Below, piece by piece: positions 1 to 9,401 of a DNA stretch of 64,000 bases (the first letter of the stretch is position 1; every line of letters starts with the position of its first letter). The DNA is from Mycoplasmatota bacterium (GTDB taxonomy: Bacteria; Bacillota_I; Bacilli_A; Acholeplasmatales; Acholeplasmataceae). The position numbers and the translations under genes are program-made. The notes under the pieces are model-generated. The model was not told where the DNA came from. It worked only from the letters and a program-made list of their open reading frames with translations, and made no database searches. The stretch covers positions 434,001-498,000 of the forward strand of contig CP076021.1 in the NCBI GenBank assembly GCA_018622495.1, given 5' to 3'.

Positions 1-1
1 T

Positions 2-2590
2 AAAGCTTATGTTTCATTTTATGGTTACTATCAACCAGAAGTTGATTCAAATGATCAAGGTAAGATGATTGATGTGGAAATGATGCCATGGACAGCATTT
101 AATGAAAAAACAAAGCAAAGTAAAATTCAAAAATATGAACAAGCACCTATGTTAAATGGTAATGATTTAACTGAAGAAGAACTTGACTTATTATTTGATG
201 ATAGAAGACACATAGAAAAAGAAAACGATAAAATATTATCCTTTTTTACAAATCATCATCACCATGTTGTTTTAAAAGAAAAAGAAAGATTAGTAGAAAG
301 ACCACATGGTCATTTAATGATTCATGGAGATTTATTAAATGTTAGTGATCAAGTCATGGCAACCACTAATTTTATGTTTGGTGTATTTAATAGTCATATT
401 GTATTAGGAAATACATCTTTTAATAAATTTTTAGGTGATGTAAGAAATCCTTTAAATCTTCAAAAAATATCTGGACAACGTATTTATATTAAAAAAGATG
501 ATAAGTATCATATGCTAGCAGTTCCTTCATATTATGAAATGGGTGGAGCAACGACGAAATGGTATTATGCGTTTGATGATGATGCGATTATTGTTGATGC
601 ATATGTCGATATGGATCAAGCCGTTGAACAACTCAAAGTTTATTCTAAGAAACAAAAATCATATGATATATTGATAACGCATCAATTATTGTTAGATGTT
701 AATGAATTTACAGGAGATTTAAATTATCAAATTCATGGAGATAAAATTATTTTTGATATTTCAAAGAATTCATTTACACATCAAAAATATCCAAATCTAA
801 AATATCAAATGACAATTAATCAAGACGCAAAAATTATAAATGAGTCTGTTTTGTCTGGTATAACAGAACAACATGGATTATTTGTTTTATCATATAAACA
901 AAAAAGCTATATTGATTTAAAAATACAAGCAACTTTTGATGATTTTAAAGATTCTAATTTAACTTATGAACAAGCAGATGATAAAGGTACATCATATTTT
1001 AAGTCTATACTTAATCATTCAAATATGACATTTCAATCAAATGAATTAGATATAGATAAACTTAATGATTTGATTTTTTGGTATACACACAATGCATTAG
1101 TTCATTATGCATCACCACACGGATTAGAACAATATAATGGTGCTGCATGGGGGACAAGAGATGTTTGTCAAGGACCAGTTGAATTATTCATGTCAGCAAA
1201 TAGATACGATTTAATTAGGGATATCTTATTAAAAGTATATCGCAGACAATTTATTGAAAACGGAGATTTCCCTCAATGGTTTATGTTTGGTAAATTTTAT
1301 CAAATTCAAGCCCATGAGTCACATGGAGATATTATTGTTTGGCCACTAAGAACATTAGCTTATTACCTACAAGCAACAAGTGACACACAAATATTAGACG
1401 AAGAAATAGCCTATATGTCCATGAACAAAAACGAATTCACTGAATTCTTCACACTTAAGCATCATATTAAAAAACAAATGGAAACAATTATTAATTCATT
1501 TATACCAGGCACATACTTACCGAGATATGGTGGTGGAGACTGGGATGATACACTTCAACCAGCAAATCATGATTTAACACATAAAATGGTATCAGGTTGG
1601 ACTGTTGCACTTTTATATGAGGCATTTCACACATTAGGTGTTGAATTAGAAAATAGTGATCCTACACTTTCAAATGAATTGTTAGAACTCTCTAAAAATA
1701 TTAAAAATGATTATATGAAGTATATGATTGTTGATGATATTCCTTCTGGATTTGTCGTTTTTGAAGATGATAATAAATTAACTTATTTATTACATCCTAG
1801 AGATAAAAAAACTGGTCTTAAATATAGATTATTACCATTTTTACGTTCGATAATTTCTGAATTAACGGAAAAAGAATTAGCAGAAGAATATATCAAACTT
1901 ATTGATCGTGTATTCATGCATCCTGATGGTGTAAGACTTATGGATACTGCAGTAGAATATAAAGGTGGAAAAAAGACATTCTTTGTTCGTGCAGAAACTG
2001 CTGCTAATTTCGGTAGAGAAATAGGATTGCAATATGTTCATGCACATATTAGATATATTGAATCAATGCTTAAAACTGGGCATGCAGATAGAGCATATGA
2101 CGCGATTAATCAAATCGTACCGATTAAAATGAAAGATCATGTTAAAAATGCTTACTATCGACAAAGCAATATGTATTTTTCAAGCTCAGATGCAAACTTT
2201 AATGATCGTTATGAAGCAAAGAAAGATTTTGAAAAGGTAAGAAGCGGTGATATTTTAGTCAAAGGTGGATGGCGATTATATTCATCGGGACCAGGTATAT
2301 TTATTCATCAAATTATTCATCACATGCTAGGTGTTGGTATGTATCATCAAAACTTATATTTAGATCCAGTTATACCCCTAACAATGGATGGATTAAATTT
2401 TACTTATCAGTATCAACAAAAAGAATTAAATATTACATACCATAAAGGCGAAAGGTTGATGAAAATAAATGGGCATGTAATTGATGCAATTCAACATAAG
2501 AACAAATATAGATCATCAGGATTCGAATTAGATAAATCAATGATCAATCATCTAGAATCACCAATAATGATTGATATATGGACGAACTAA
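2..2590 (+). CDS. GH94-like glycoside phosphorylase/hydrolase, 5' part outside window
   Basis: The reading frame is open to the left edge (21 more codons before the first internal ATG at 65), so this is the C-terminal 860 or so residues of a larger protein. It resembles cellobiose phosphorylase and cyclic-glucan-processing enzymes (clan GH-L, GH94-like): an N-terminal beta-sandwich part (FNSHIVLGNTSFNK), then an alpha/alpha-barrel with GTRDVCQGP and GGDWDD, where the Asp-rich motif corresponds to the GH94 catalytic region. Such enzymes cut or phosphorolyse beta-glucosides in the cytoplasm. No membrane segment is seen in the visible part. A terminator follows directly. Substrate cannot be told; the neighbouring arabinan genes suggest a general plant-polymer locus. 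Family fairly sure, exact activity not. Confidence 0.6.
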   Translation, partial: KAYVSFYGYYQPEVDSNDQGKMIDVEMMPWTAFNEKTKQSKIQKYEQAPMLNGNDLTEEELDLLFDDRRHIEKENDKILSFFTNHHHHVVLKEKERLVERPHGHLMIHGDLLNVSDQVMATTNFMFGVFNSHIVLGNTSFNKFLGDVRNPLNLQKISGQRIYIKKDDKYHMLAVPSYYEMGGATTKWYYAFDDDAIIVDAYVDMDQAVEQLKVYSKKQKSYDILITHQLLLDVNEFTGDLNYQIHGDKIIFDISKNSFTHQKYPNLKYQMTINQDAKIINESVLSGITEQHGLFVLSYKQKSYIDLKIQATFDDFKDSNLTYEQADDKGTSYFKSILNHSNMTFQSNELDIDKLNDLIFWYTHNALVHYASPHGLEQYNGAAWGTRDVCQGPVELFMSANRYDLIRDILLKVYRRQFIENGDFPQWFMFGKFYQIQAHESHGDIIVWPLRTLAYYLQATSDTQILDEEIAYMSMNKNEFTEFFTLKHHIKKQMETIINSFIPGTYLPRYGGGDWDDTLQPANHDLTHKMVSGWTVALLYEAFHTLGVELENSDPTLSNELLELSKNIKNDYMKYMIVDDIPSGFVVFEDDNKLTYLLHPRDKKTGLKYRLLPFLRSIISELTEKELAEEYIKLIDRVFMHPDGVRLMDTAVEYKGGKKTFFVRAETAANFGREIGLQYVHAHIRYIESMLKTGHADRAYDAINQIVPIKMKDHVKNAYYRQSNMYFSSSDANFNDRYEAKKDFEKVRSGDILVKGGWRLYSSGPGIFIHQIIHHMLGVGMYHQNLYLDPVIPLTMDGLNFTYQYQQKELNITYHKGERLMKINGHVIDAIQHKNKYRSSGFELDKSMINHLESPIMIDIWTN

Positions 2591-2610
2591 TTAAATCTAA
2601 AATATATATT

Positions 2611-2656
2611 AAACCACTTTAAGCATAGTTATTGTCTATATTTAGAGTGGTTTTTT
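2611..2656 (+). terminator. Rho-independent terminator after the GH94-like gene
   Basis: AAACCACT pairs with AGTGGTTT across a 30-base AT-rich loop, and the right arm runs into a T tract. It separates the GH94-like gene from the ABC exporter pair. Confidence 0.65.
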
Positions 2657-2721
2657 AAAATTTTAAACGTAGATTAAATGATATAATAAGGCTATGATAG
2701 AAAACAATGCAGGAGGCTAAA

Positions 2722-3594
2722 ATGATTCATACAAAAAATTTAACTAAGTATTATAAAAAGCATGCCCGAGGTATTCTTGATGTGTCACTTGATATTAAAG
2801 AAGGTGAGATATTTGGCTTTATAGGACCAAATGGAGCTGGTAAGTCTACAACTGTTAGAACACTTTTAAACTTTATTTTTCCAACAAGTGGATCAGCAAC
2901 TGTTGCAGGACTAGATGTCATTTTAGATACAGTAAATATTAAAAAAATAATTGGTTATATCCCAAGTGAAATTAATTTATATGGCGATATGACTGTACAA
3001 GCCTTTTTAGATTATGCTGCAAATTTTTATGAAAATGATCATAGAAAACGACAAAAAGAACTTATTGATAAACTTTCATTAGACGTTTCAAGAAAAATTG
3101 GTGATTTATCTTTTGGTAATAAAAAGAAGGTCGCGATTGTGCAAGCATTACAATCTCATCCCCAAGTTTTAATATTAGATGAACCAACAAGCGGATTAGA
3201 TCCTTTGATGCAAAATACATTTTTCTCAATTATTAAAGAAGAACAAAAACGAGGTGCAACTATATTTTTTAGTTCGCATATATTAAGCGAAGTGCAAAGA
3301 ATATGTGATCGCGTAGCAATCATTAAAGAAGGTAAAATCATTAAAGTAGAAAAAATCGATGATATTATGAAAGCTCGTGCTAAAAAAATAAGAATTAAAA
3401 CTAAAGAAGAAATCCAGTTAAATGATTATATATTAAAATATAAAAGAGAAAATGGATATGTTTCATTTGTTTATACGGGTCATATCAATGATTTATTTAA
3501 ACTCTTAAATACTGTTCACATTGATGATTTAACTATTGAAGAACCTTCGCTTGAAGAAATATTTATGCATTATTATACAAAGGAGGAAAACTAA
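2722..3594 (+). CDS. ABC transporter ATP-binding protein
   Basis: ATPase subunit of a two-gene ABC-2 type exporter. Walker A GPNGAGKST lies at residues 35-43, Walker B plus D-loop is LILDEPTSGLDP, and the H-loop region is FFSSHILSE. The signature motif is degenerate (LSFGNKKK instead of LSGGQ), which is common in this drug/lipid exporter branch. The start at 2722 is chosen because AGGAGG (2711-2716) sits five bases upstream; the ATG at 2707 overlaps that site. A -10 box TATAAT is at 2682-2687. The permease follows two bases after the stop, so the two form an operon. The cargo is unknown. Confidence 0.88.
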   Translation: MIHTKNLTKYYKKHARGILDVSLDIKEGEIFGFIGPNGAGKSTTVRTLLNFIFPTSGSATVAGLDVILDTVNIKKIIGYIPSEINLYGDMTVQAFLDYAANFYENDHRKRQKELIDKLSLDVSRKIGDLSFGNKKKVAIVQALQSHPQVLILDEPTSGLDPLMQNTFFSIIKEEQKRGATIFFSSHILSEVQRICDRVAIIKEGKIIKVEKIDDIMKARAKKIRIKTKEEIQLNDYILKYKRENGYVSFVYTGHINDLFKLLNTVHIDDLTIEEPSLEEIFMHYYTKEEN

Positions 3595-3595
3595 T

Positions 3596-4399
3596 ATGAA
3601 AAATCTTATTATAGCTGAATTTAAAAGAAATGCTAAATCGCTTATTTTATGGACAGTCATTGTTGCAGGACTTGCAGGTTTAATGTTGTTTATGTTTCCA
3701 GCATTTAAAGATGCTTTTGATCAATTAGAAGATTTACTTGCTATTTATCCTCCAGAGTTTTTAGAAGCCTTCGGTTTAGGCGAGGATGGACTTGATATGT
3801 CAAATATTTATGGATGGTTTGGTGTTGAAGGATATTTATTTGTTATGCTTATTGGTGGAAGTTACGCAGCTATATTAGGCAGTAGCATATTAAGTAAAGA
3901 AGAGGATGATAAAACGATAGAATTTTTATTATCAAAACCAATTAGTCGTACACAAATCATATTTGGTAAAGCTATAGTTGTGTTAACTAATTTAATTATT
4001 TTAAACATTGCTGTTAGTATTTTCTTATTAATTGCATTTGCTACATTAGGAGAATTTAATGTTGTTATATGGTTATTATATGCATTTGCACCATTATTGC
4101 TTCAACTGTTTTTTGCATCTATTGCGATGTTTATTAGTATATTTATTACGAAATCAAGACAAGTGATGAGTATTTCATTAGGATTATCAATAGGTTTATA
4201 TGTTGTTGACCTTATCTCTAAACTTACAGATAATGCAGAATTTTTAAAGTATTTCACACCTTATGAATATATCAATGCGATTAGTATTGTTGAAGATCAA
4301 CGCATTGAACCATTATATTTACTTATTTCAATAGCTGTAATAACAATATCACTGATAGCATCTTGGCAACTCTACATCAGAAAAGATATTTCAGTTTAA
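3596..4399 (+). CDS. ABC-2 type transporter permease
   Basis: Membrane partner of the preceding ATPase. Six hydrophobic segments are visible: one near the N-terminus (LILWTVIVAGLAGLMLFMF), one around GYLFVMLIGGSYAAI, and four more to the C-terminus, typical of ABC-2 permeases. KEEDDKTIEFLLSKPISR after the second segment is the usual cytoplasmic loop of this family. The start at 3596 has AAGGAGG at 3580-3586, at the end of the ATPase gene. A terminator follows. The exported substrate cannot be inferred. Confidence 0.85.
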   Translation: MKNLIIAEFKRNAKSLILWTVIVAGLAGLMLFMFPAFKDAFDQLEDLLAIYPPEFLEAFGLGEDGLDMSNIYGWFGVEGYLFVMLIGGSYAAILGSSILSKEEDDKTIEFLLSKPISRTQIIFGKAIVVLTNLIILNIAVSIFLLIAFATLGEFNVVIWLLYAFAPLLLQLFFASIAMFISIFITKSRQVMSISLGLSIGLYVVDLISKLTDNAEFLKYFTPYEYINAISIVEDQRIEPLYLLISIAVITISLIASWQLYIRKDISV

Positions 4400-4425
4400 T
4401 CATCACCATATAATAAATGAACTTA

Positions 4426-4471
4426 TAAAACACATGGATGAAATAAGAAAAATTAATTTCATGTGTTTTTT
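4426..4471 (+). terminator. Terminator after the ABC-2 permease
   Basis: AAAACACATG (4427-4436) pairs with CATGTGTTTT and is followed by a T tract. It closes the exporter operon just before the lacI-type promoter. Confidence 0.6.
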
Positions 4472-4474
4472 TGT

Positions 4475-4503
4475 TTGACAGATGCATTAAACTGTATTAT
4501 AAT
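4475..4503 (+). promoter_or_regulatory. Consensus sigma-70 promoter of the LacI-type gene
   Basis: TTGACA at 4475-4480 and TATAAT at 4498-4503 with a 17-base spacer, a perfect match to the vegetative consensus. The operator palindrome begins two bases after the -10 box, so a bound repressor would block this promoter. Confidence 0.85.
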
Positions 4504-4504
4504 A

Positions 4505-4514
4505 TTAACGTTAA
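4505..4514. promoter_or_regulatory. LacI-family operator (autoregulatory)
   Basis: TTAACGTTAA is a perfect palindrome centred on CG, the form typical of LacI-family operators. The same core recurs inside a longer perfect palindrome at 5571-5586 before the next gene, which supports a shared repressor, most likely the adjacent LacI-type protein. Confidence 0.7.
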
Positions 4515-4515
4515 A

Positions 4516-4529
4516 GTAAAGCGGTTACA
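4516..4529 (+). promoter_or_regulatory. Possible CcpA cre site
   Basis: GTAAAGCGGTTACA matches 12 of 14 positions of the cre consensus TGWAANCGNTNWCA; only the first two bases are swapped. It lies between the LacI operator and the start codon, where a roadblock repressor would act. This is motif similarity only. Confidence 0.35.
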
Positions 4530-4541
4530 GAAAGGGTTAAA

Positions 4542-5531
4542 ATGGCGAAAGTATTATTAAAAGATATAGCGAAAAAAGCTGGTATGTCAATTAACACAGT
4601 ATCGCGTGCATTAAAAGACAAAGATGATATATCTCAACCAACAAAAGATTTTATTAATAAATTAGCCAGTGAAATGGGTTATATACCTGATTACGTAGCG
4701 CAAAGTTTAAGAAATGGATACACAAAAACTATCGGTGTTGTTTTTGATAATATTGCCAATCCATACTTTATGATTATGACAGAAACTATTCACAAAGTTC
4801 TAAGCGAAGAAAACTTTGACGTGATGATATTTACCGGTTACGATGATAGAGCCCAATTAGATCTAACAGCATTGAGTAGATTAGTGTCTAGAAGAATAGA
4901 TGGTATTATAACATTTTTAAAGCCAACTGAATCTGTAGCTTTATATGCTAAAAAAAATGGTATACCTATTGTGACTGTTGGACGAGAAAGTGATGACTTA
5001 GAAATTGATTCAGTGTTTACTAATGATTTGCATGGTGGTTATTTAGTAGGAGAACATTTAATTGATAAAGGATACAAAAATATCTCTTATATAGGTGTTC
5101 CTAGTGACATAAAATGTTCTACGAAAAGATTAGAAGGATTAGAAAAAAGTTATAAACAACATGGATTAACAATTGACGAAGATAATGTTAAATTTCTAAA
5201 TCATAGAACTGATGATATTCATGAACTTGTTAAAGAAGTCGTAAAAAATCAAGTATCAGCTATATTTTGTTTTAATGACGTTATGGCTTATGAAGCAATT
5301 TCTACAATTGAAGATCTAGGATTGAAAGTTCCAGAAGATATTGCAGTGGTTGGTTATGATGATATTGAATATAGATTAAGCATTCCAACTAAATTAACGA
5401 CTGTTCATAATGGTAATGAAGCAATTACAAGAAAAGCTGTATCATTTTTATTAAATAGAATAAAAAATATCGATTTACCAGTTCAAGTACATATATTTGA
5501 ACCCGAATTAATTATTCGAAAAACAACATAA
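4542..5531 (+). CDS. LacI-family transcriptional regulator
   Basis: The N-terminal helix-turn-helix is clear (LLKDIAKKAGMSINTVSRAL, then the hinge region SLRNGYTKTIGVVF), followed by a periplasmic-binding-protein-like effector domain ending in GYDDIEYRLSIPTKLTTV. At 329 residues it has the usual family length. It probably senses a sugar released from the polymer handled by the downstream enzymes and represses their promoter through the TTAACGTTAA palindromes at 4505-4514 (its own promoter) and 5571-5586 (downstream operon). The start ATG follows an AAAGGG ribosome binding site. Regulator type certain; the effector, perhaps an arabino-oligosaccharide, is inferred from context. Confidence 0.92.
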   Translation: MAKVLLKDIAKKAGMSINTVSRALKDKDDISQPTKDFINKLASEMGYIPDYVAQSLRNGYTKTIGVVFDNIANPYFMIMTETIHKVLSEENFDVMIFTGYDDRAQLDLTALSRLVSRRIDGIITFLKPTESVALYAKKNGIPIVTVGRESDDLEIDSVFTNDLHGGYLVGEHLIDKGYKNISYIGVPSDIKCSTKRLEGLEKSYKQHGLTIDEDNVKFLNHRTDDIHELVKEVVKNQVSAIFCFNDVMAYEAISTIEDLGLKVPEDIAVVGYDDIEYRLSIPTKLTTVHNGNEAITRKAVSFLLNRIKNIDLPVQVHIFEPELIIRKTT

Positions 5532-5570
5532 GGATTAATGGAATAATTAAAGACATATTTTTAATTTAAT

Positions 5571-5586
5571 ACATTAACGTTAATGT
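5571..5586. promoter_or_regulatory. LacI-family operator before the arabinan operon
   Basis: ACATTAACGTTAATGT is a perfect 16-base palindrome containing the same TTAACGTTAA core as the operator at 4505-4514. It lies 47 bases before the first lipoprotein gene, with a weak -10 candidate TATAAC at 5590-5595. It is the likely control point of the whole downstream operon. Confidence 0.75.
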
Positions 5587-5632
5587 AGATATAACCTCAA
5601 TAGATGAGGAAAAGATAAAGGAGAAAAATATA

Positions 5633-8095
5633 ATGAAAAAATTAGTGTCTATTTTTGCTGTGTTATTCTTAGCGATAACACTTATTGCTTGTGATGATAC
5701 GACTGATCCTGATCCAATAGATGATCCGGACAAAGGTGTCTTAACATGGTCTGGTCTTGATAATGAGTCAATTACTCGAGGAGATCGTGTGGACTTATTA
5801 GAAGGTGTTGAAGTTGTAGACTCTATCGATGGTGATTTAACAAGCAGTATTGTTGTTAAAGATGATGGTGGATTCAGCACACATTTTGCTGATGTTTACA
5901 CAGTAACATATGAAGTTGAAAATTCAACTGGTGTTTCTGAAGAACAAACAAAATCATTTTCAGTTGCTGTTGGTCATAACTTAGCAAACAATGATTTTGA
6001 AATGAACAATTCATATGGTTGGACAATAGATAAACCTGGCGGAGATTTTGATGTGACTTTTGAAAATGGTCAAGCAGTAGCAAGTATCTCAAATTCAGGT
6101 TCAGCTTGGTGGGCTCTTCAGTTATATCAAAGTAATATAATCTTTGAAGAAGGCGTTACTTATAAAGTTACAGTTAATGCATCTAGTCCACAAGGACATT
6201 CAATAGCTGTTGGCTTTGAAGATCCAAATGATGGTTATAGTATGTTAATGCCTGGTACAGTAAGTATGGCATTAGAAGATAGTTCAACTGAATATGTCGT
6301 TTACTATACAGCGAATAAAGATTATAGTAATGTTAAGGTTGTAATTTATTTAGGATATAATCAAGATGGTGATGTTGTAGATAATGCAAGTGAACCACAT
6401 ATCGTTAATATAGAAGATATATATATTGAAACAGTTGGATTTAATGATTCAGTTACTTTTGGTGGTCTTGATACAGTTTCTGCTCCAAGTGGTGAATTCA
6501 CATTTGATTTAATGGCTGATGTTACAGCTTTACAAGGAGAAACTAGTCTATTAGATGATACGATTACATTAGGTGAATTACCAGAAATGGTAAGAGACTC
6601 TGGAACAAATGCGATTATCCAATATGTTGTTGAACATGAAGATGGTAGTGTTTCATTTAATAATCGTGTTTTTGATTACTATATTGCTAAAGCTTTCCCT
6701 CATAGTACAGTTAATGGTAACTTTGATGGTGGTCTATTAGGTTGGGTAGCTGATGTTAACCAAACAAATGGTACTGGTGAAGCAACATTTACTGATAATG
6801 GTGATGGTACAGTTTCAATTCTTGTAACCGATCAAAGTACTGCGGGATGGCATATTCAATTACAACAAGAATCTTCACAATTAGTTGAAGGACAAACATA
6901 TCGTGTCTATGTAAGAATTAAAGCTTCTGCTGAAAGAGTTGTTACAATTGAAGTAACAGAACCAAATGCAGGTTTCCGTAATCTTGTAACACCAATTAAT
7001 CCAACACTAACAACAGAATACCAAGAATTCGAATTAATCTTTACTGCTGATAGTGATTTAACTGCTAAAGTTGGCGTATTATTAGGTAAAAACGGTGCAT
7101 CTGTTAATGATATTACAGTGACAGTTGACACATTCGAAGTTTATTTATATGAAGATACTGAAGGTCCAGTCATTGCTGGAGCAAGTGACTTTGTGCTTAC
7201 TGTTGGTGATACTGAACCAAATTGGTTGTCAAATCTTAGTGCAACTGATAACATTTCATCAAATGTTGATGTAACAGTTAAAGAAAGCGATGTTGATTTA
7301 TCAGTAGCTGGTGATTATACACTTACATATGCAGCTACAGATTTAGCAGGTAACGAAAGTACAGTAACAGTTAACGTAACAGTCAATGAAGCAGCAAACG
7401 ATGCATTTACTTGGTCAGGACTTGACGCAGTAACTGTAATTCATAGTGATGATACATTTGATTTACTTGCAGGTGTTATGGTTTTAGATCATTTAGGAAA
7501 TGATATTTCAAGTTCATTAACAATTTCAAATAACGATGGTTTTGATCCATTTGTTGAAGGTGAATATGAAGTAGAATATTCAGCTGAAAACTCATCATCT
7601 GCTGTTTATACACAAACAAGAGTAGTAACAGTTGGACCAAGATTTAAAGCTGAAGAAGAAAATTTTGACAATCAAGGTTCATGGGTTTATGATAATGTAT
7701 CAGCAAGTATTACTGATAGTGTATTAACTGTAGCATTTGATAGTGCTCCAGGTGGAGATCCTTGGAATCATCAAGTATATCAAAATTCAGGTATTACACT
7801 TGAAGCAGGTCATACATATCAAGTTGAAGTACGTGTTAAGTCATCAGTTGATAGAACTGTTCGTGCTTGGATAGAAGATGCAAATAATGGTTACTCAGGT
7901 ATTGCAACAGATGCAAGAACTGAAGTTGTCTTAGTTGCTGATACTTGGACTATACTCACATATACAATTGAAATAACAGAGGATATTGATACAACAAATG
8001 CTAAACTTGTCGTTATGCTGGGTAGACCTGGTGATGGCGTTGGTGCACATACAGTTGATATTGATTACTATATAGTTACTGACGTTACGAAATAA
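5633..8095 (+). CDS. Surface lipoprotein with carbohydrate-binding modules
   Basis: An 820-residue lipoprotein with a signal peptide ending in LIAC (lipidated Cys20) and an acidic linker. It then alternates immunoglobulin-like DUF5011-type domains (about residues 37-112, 515-590, 592-670) with three CBM4/9-like jelly-roll domains (about 115-265, 357-505, 675-818), each with the pattern W-x-LQLYQ / VTIEVTEPNAG or equivalent. No catalytic motif was found, so it probably holds a polysaccharide at the cell surface for the GH43 enzymes encoded next. It is the first gene after the operator at 5571-5586, and the GH43 gene follows after 20 bases. Binding target is inferred from context. Confidence 0.75.
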   Translation: MKKLVSIFAVLFLAITLIACDDTTDPDPIDDPDKGVLTWSGLDNESITRGDRVDLLEGVEVVDSIDGDLTSSIVVKDDGGFSTHFADVYTVTYEVENSTGVSEEQTKSFSVAVGHNLANNDFEMNNSYGWTIDKPGGDFDVTFENGQAVASISNSGSAWWALQLYQSNIIFEEGVTYKVTVNASSPQGHSIAVGFEDPNDGYSMLMPGTVSMALEDSSTEYVVYYTANKDYSNVKVVIYLGYNQDGDVVDNASEPHIVNIEDIYIETVGFNDSVTFGGLDTVSAPSGEFTFDLMADVTALQGETSLLDDTITLGELPEMVRDSGTNAIIQYVVEHEDGSVSFNNRVFDYYIAKAFPHSTVNGNFDGGLLGWVADVNQTNGTGEATFTDNGDGTVSILVTDQSTAGWHIQLQQESSQLVEGQTYRVYVRIKASAERVVTIEVTEPNAGFRNLVTPINPTLTTEYQEFELIFTADSDLTAKVGVLLGKNGASVNDITVTVDTFEVYLYEDTEGPVIAGASDFVLTVGDTEPNWLSNLSATDNISSNVDVTVKESDVDLSVAGDYTLTYAATDLAGNESTVTVNVTVNEAANDAFTWSGLDAVTVIHSDDTFDLLAGVMVLDHLGNDISSSLTISNNDGFDPFVEGEYEVEYSAENSSSAVYTQTRVVTVGPRFKAEEENFDNQGSWVYDNVSASITDSVLTVAFDSAPGGDPWNHQVYQNSGITLEAGHTYQVEVRVKSSVDRTVRAWIEDANNGYSGIATDARTEVVLVADTWTILTYTIEITEDIDTTNAKLVVMLGRPGDGVGAHTVDIDYYIVTDVTK

Positions 8096-8115
8096 ATAAT
8101 AATTGGAGGACACGA

Positions 8116-9390
8116 ATGAAGAAGGGATTTTTAGTGACATTGTTTTTGCTAATGATTTCAATCTTAATTTCTTGTCAACAAACGATTGCATATACTGTCA
8201 CTTTCGATACTGAAGGTGGCAGTATAATTCAATCTCAAGAAATTAAAGAAGATGACTTTGCAGAAATACCGGATACACCATTAAAAGATGGGTATTCATT
8301 TGTTGAGTGGCAACTTAACGGACAAACATATAATTTTCAACAACCGGTTACAAGTCATATAACGTTGGTTGCAGTCTGGGAATATCTTTTATTTGATAAT
8401 CCAGTATGGGAACCAGTTTTAGCTGATCCATCTATTATTCGATAATCCAGTAACCAGTACGCATATGGTACACAAGATGACGGTGTTTGGGGCGATGAAT
8501 ATGGCGTAAAATACGGTCCTATTATTCAATCTACAAATTTAGTCGATTGGACATATACAGGTAGTGTATTCACTGGTGCAACTCGACCAGGATGGGGTAC
8601 ATTAAATGCAGGCATCTGGGCACCTGATATTGTTGAAATTGATGGTACATTTATTTTATACTATTCATTATCTCTTTGGGGTGATGAAGATCCAGGTATA
8701 GGCTATGCGACAGCTTCACATCCAGCAGGACCTTGGACAGATCAAGGTAAATTATTTTTATCAAGTGAAATTGGTGTAAATAATTCTATTGATCCTGCAG
8801 TATTTACAGGTGAAGATGGAAAAGTTTATATGATATGGGGTAGTTTTAGAGGTATATATGGTATCGAACTAGCTAGTGATGGGCAAAGTCTTGCAAATGG
8901 TGTAACAACTGCATCACAAAATAAAGTGTTATTAGCAGGTTATGAAACTAGTCAACCATTTAACATTAGTACTTATGAAGGCGCATATGTCATTTATAAT
9001 GATGGATATTATTATATGTTTTTATCTTCAGGTTCATGTTGTAATGGAGCAAACTCAACTTATCATGTAGTAGTAGGACGTTCAACAAATCCTTTAGGAC
9101 CATATGTCGATCACCTTGGACGATCAATGAAACAAAGTAATGTGGGATATCCTGTAGTTGATCGAGGTAGTTCATTTTCTGGTGTTGGACATAATAGTGT
9201 GACAACAGATGATGCAGGAGAATATTGGATTGTTTATCATGGTTATGATTTATTAGAACCAGATAAAGTTGGAAATACAAACAGACGTAGTTTATTAATA
9301 GATCATCTTATATGGCAAGATGGATGGCCTTCTGTTGAAGGTAATGTTTCATCAAATGGAACATCTGAAAAGCCATATATTGAAGAATAA
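8116..9390 (+). pseudogene. GH43 arabinanase-like lipoprotein interrupted by an in-frame TAA
   Basis: The frame from ATG 8116 (GGAGG at 8104-8108) encodes a lipoprotein signal ending ISC, an InlB/Flg_new-type repeat (FDTEGG...WQLNGQTY), then the start of a GH43 blade with ADPSII. TAA at 8443-8445 stops it after 109 codons. The same frame then stays open to 9390 and gives the rest of a GH43 enzyme (WAPDIVEIDG, SIDPAVF, YEGAYV, GVGHNS), closely matching the intact paralogue at 13513. Aligned with that paralogue the segment has equal length, so one nonsense change would explain it. The stop lies in a copied-looking stretch (see findings). It may be a real pseudogene or a consensus error; if intact it would be an extracellular endo-arabinanase of 424 residues. 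Confidence 0.75.
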
Positions 9391-9401
9391 AGGAGAACAT
9401 A

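Noticed and set aside
5566-5880. Minus-strand frame of 104 codons opposite the carbohydrate-binding lipoprotein
   Set aside because: It lacks a ribosome binding site and overlaps a real signal peptide and operator.
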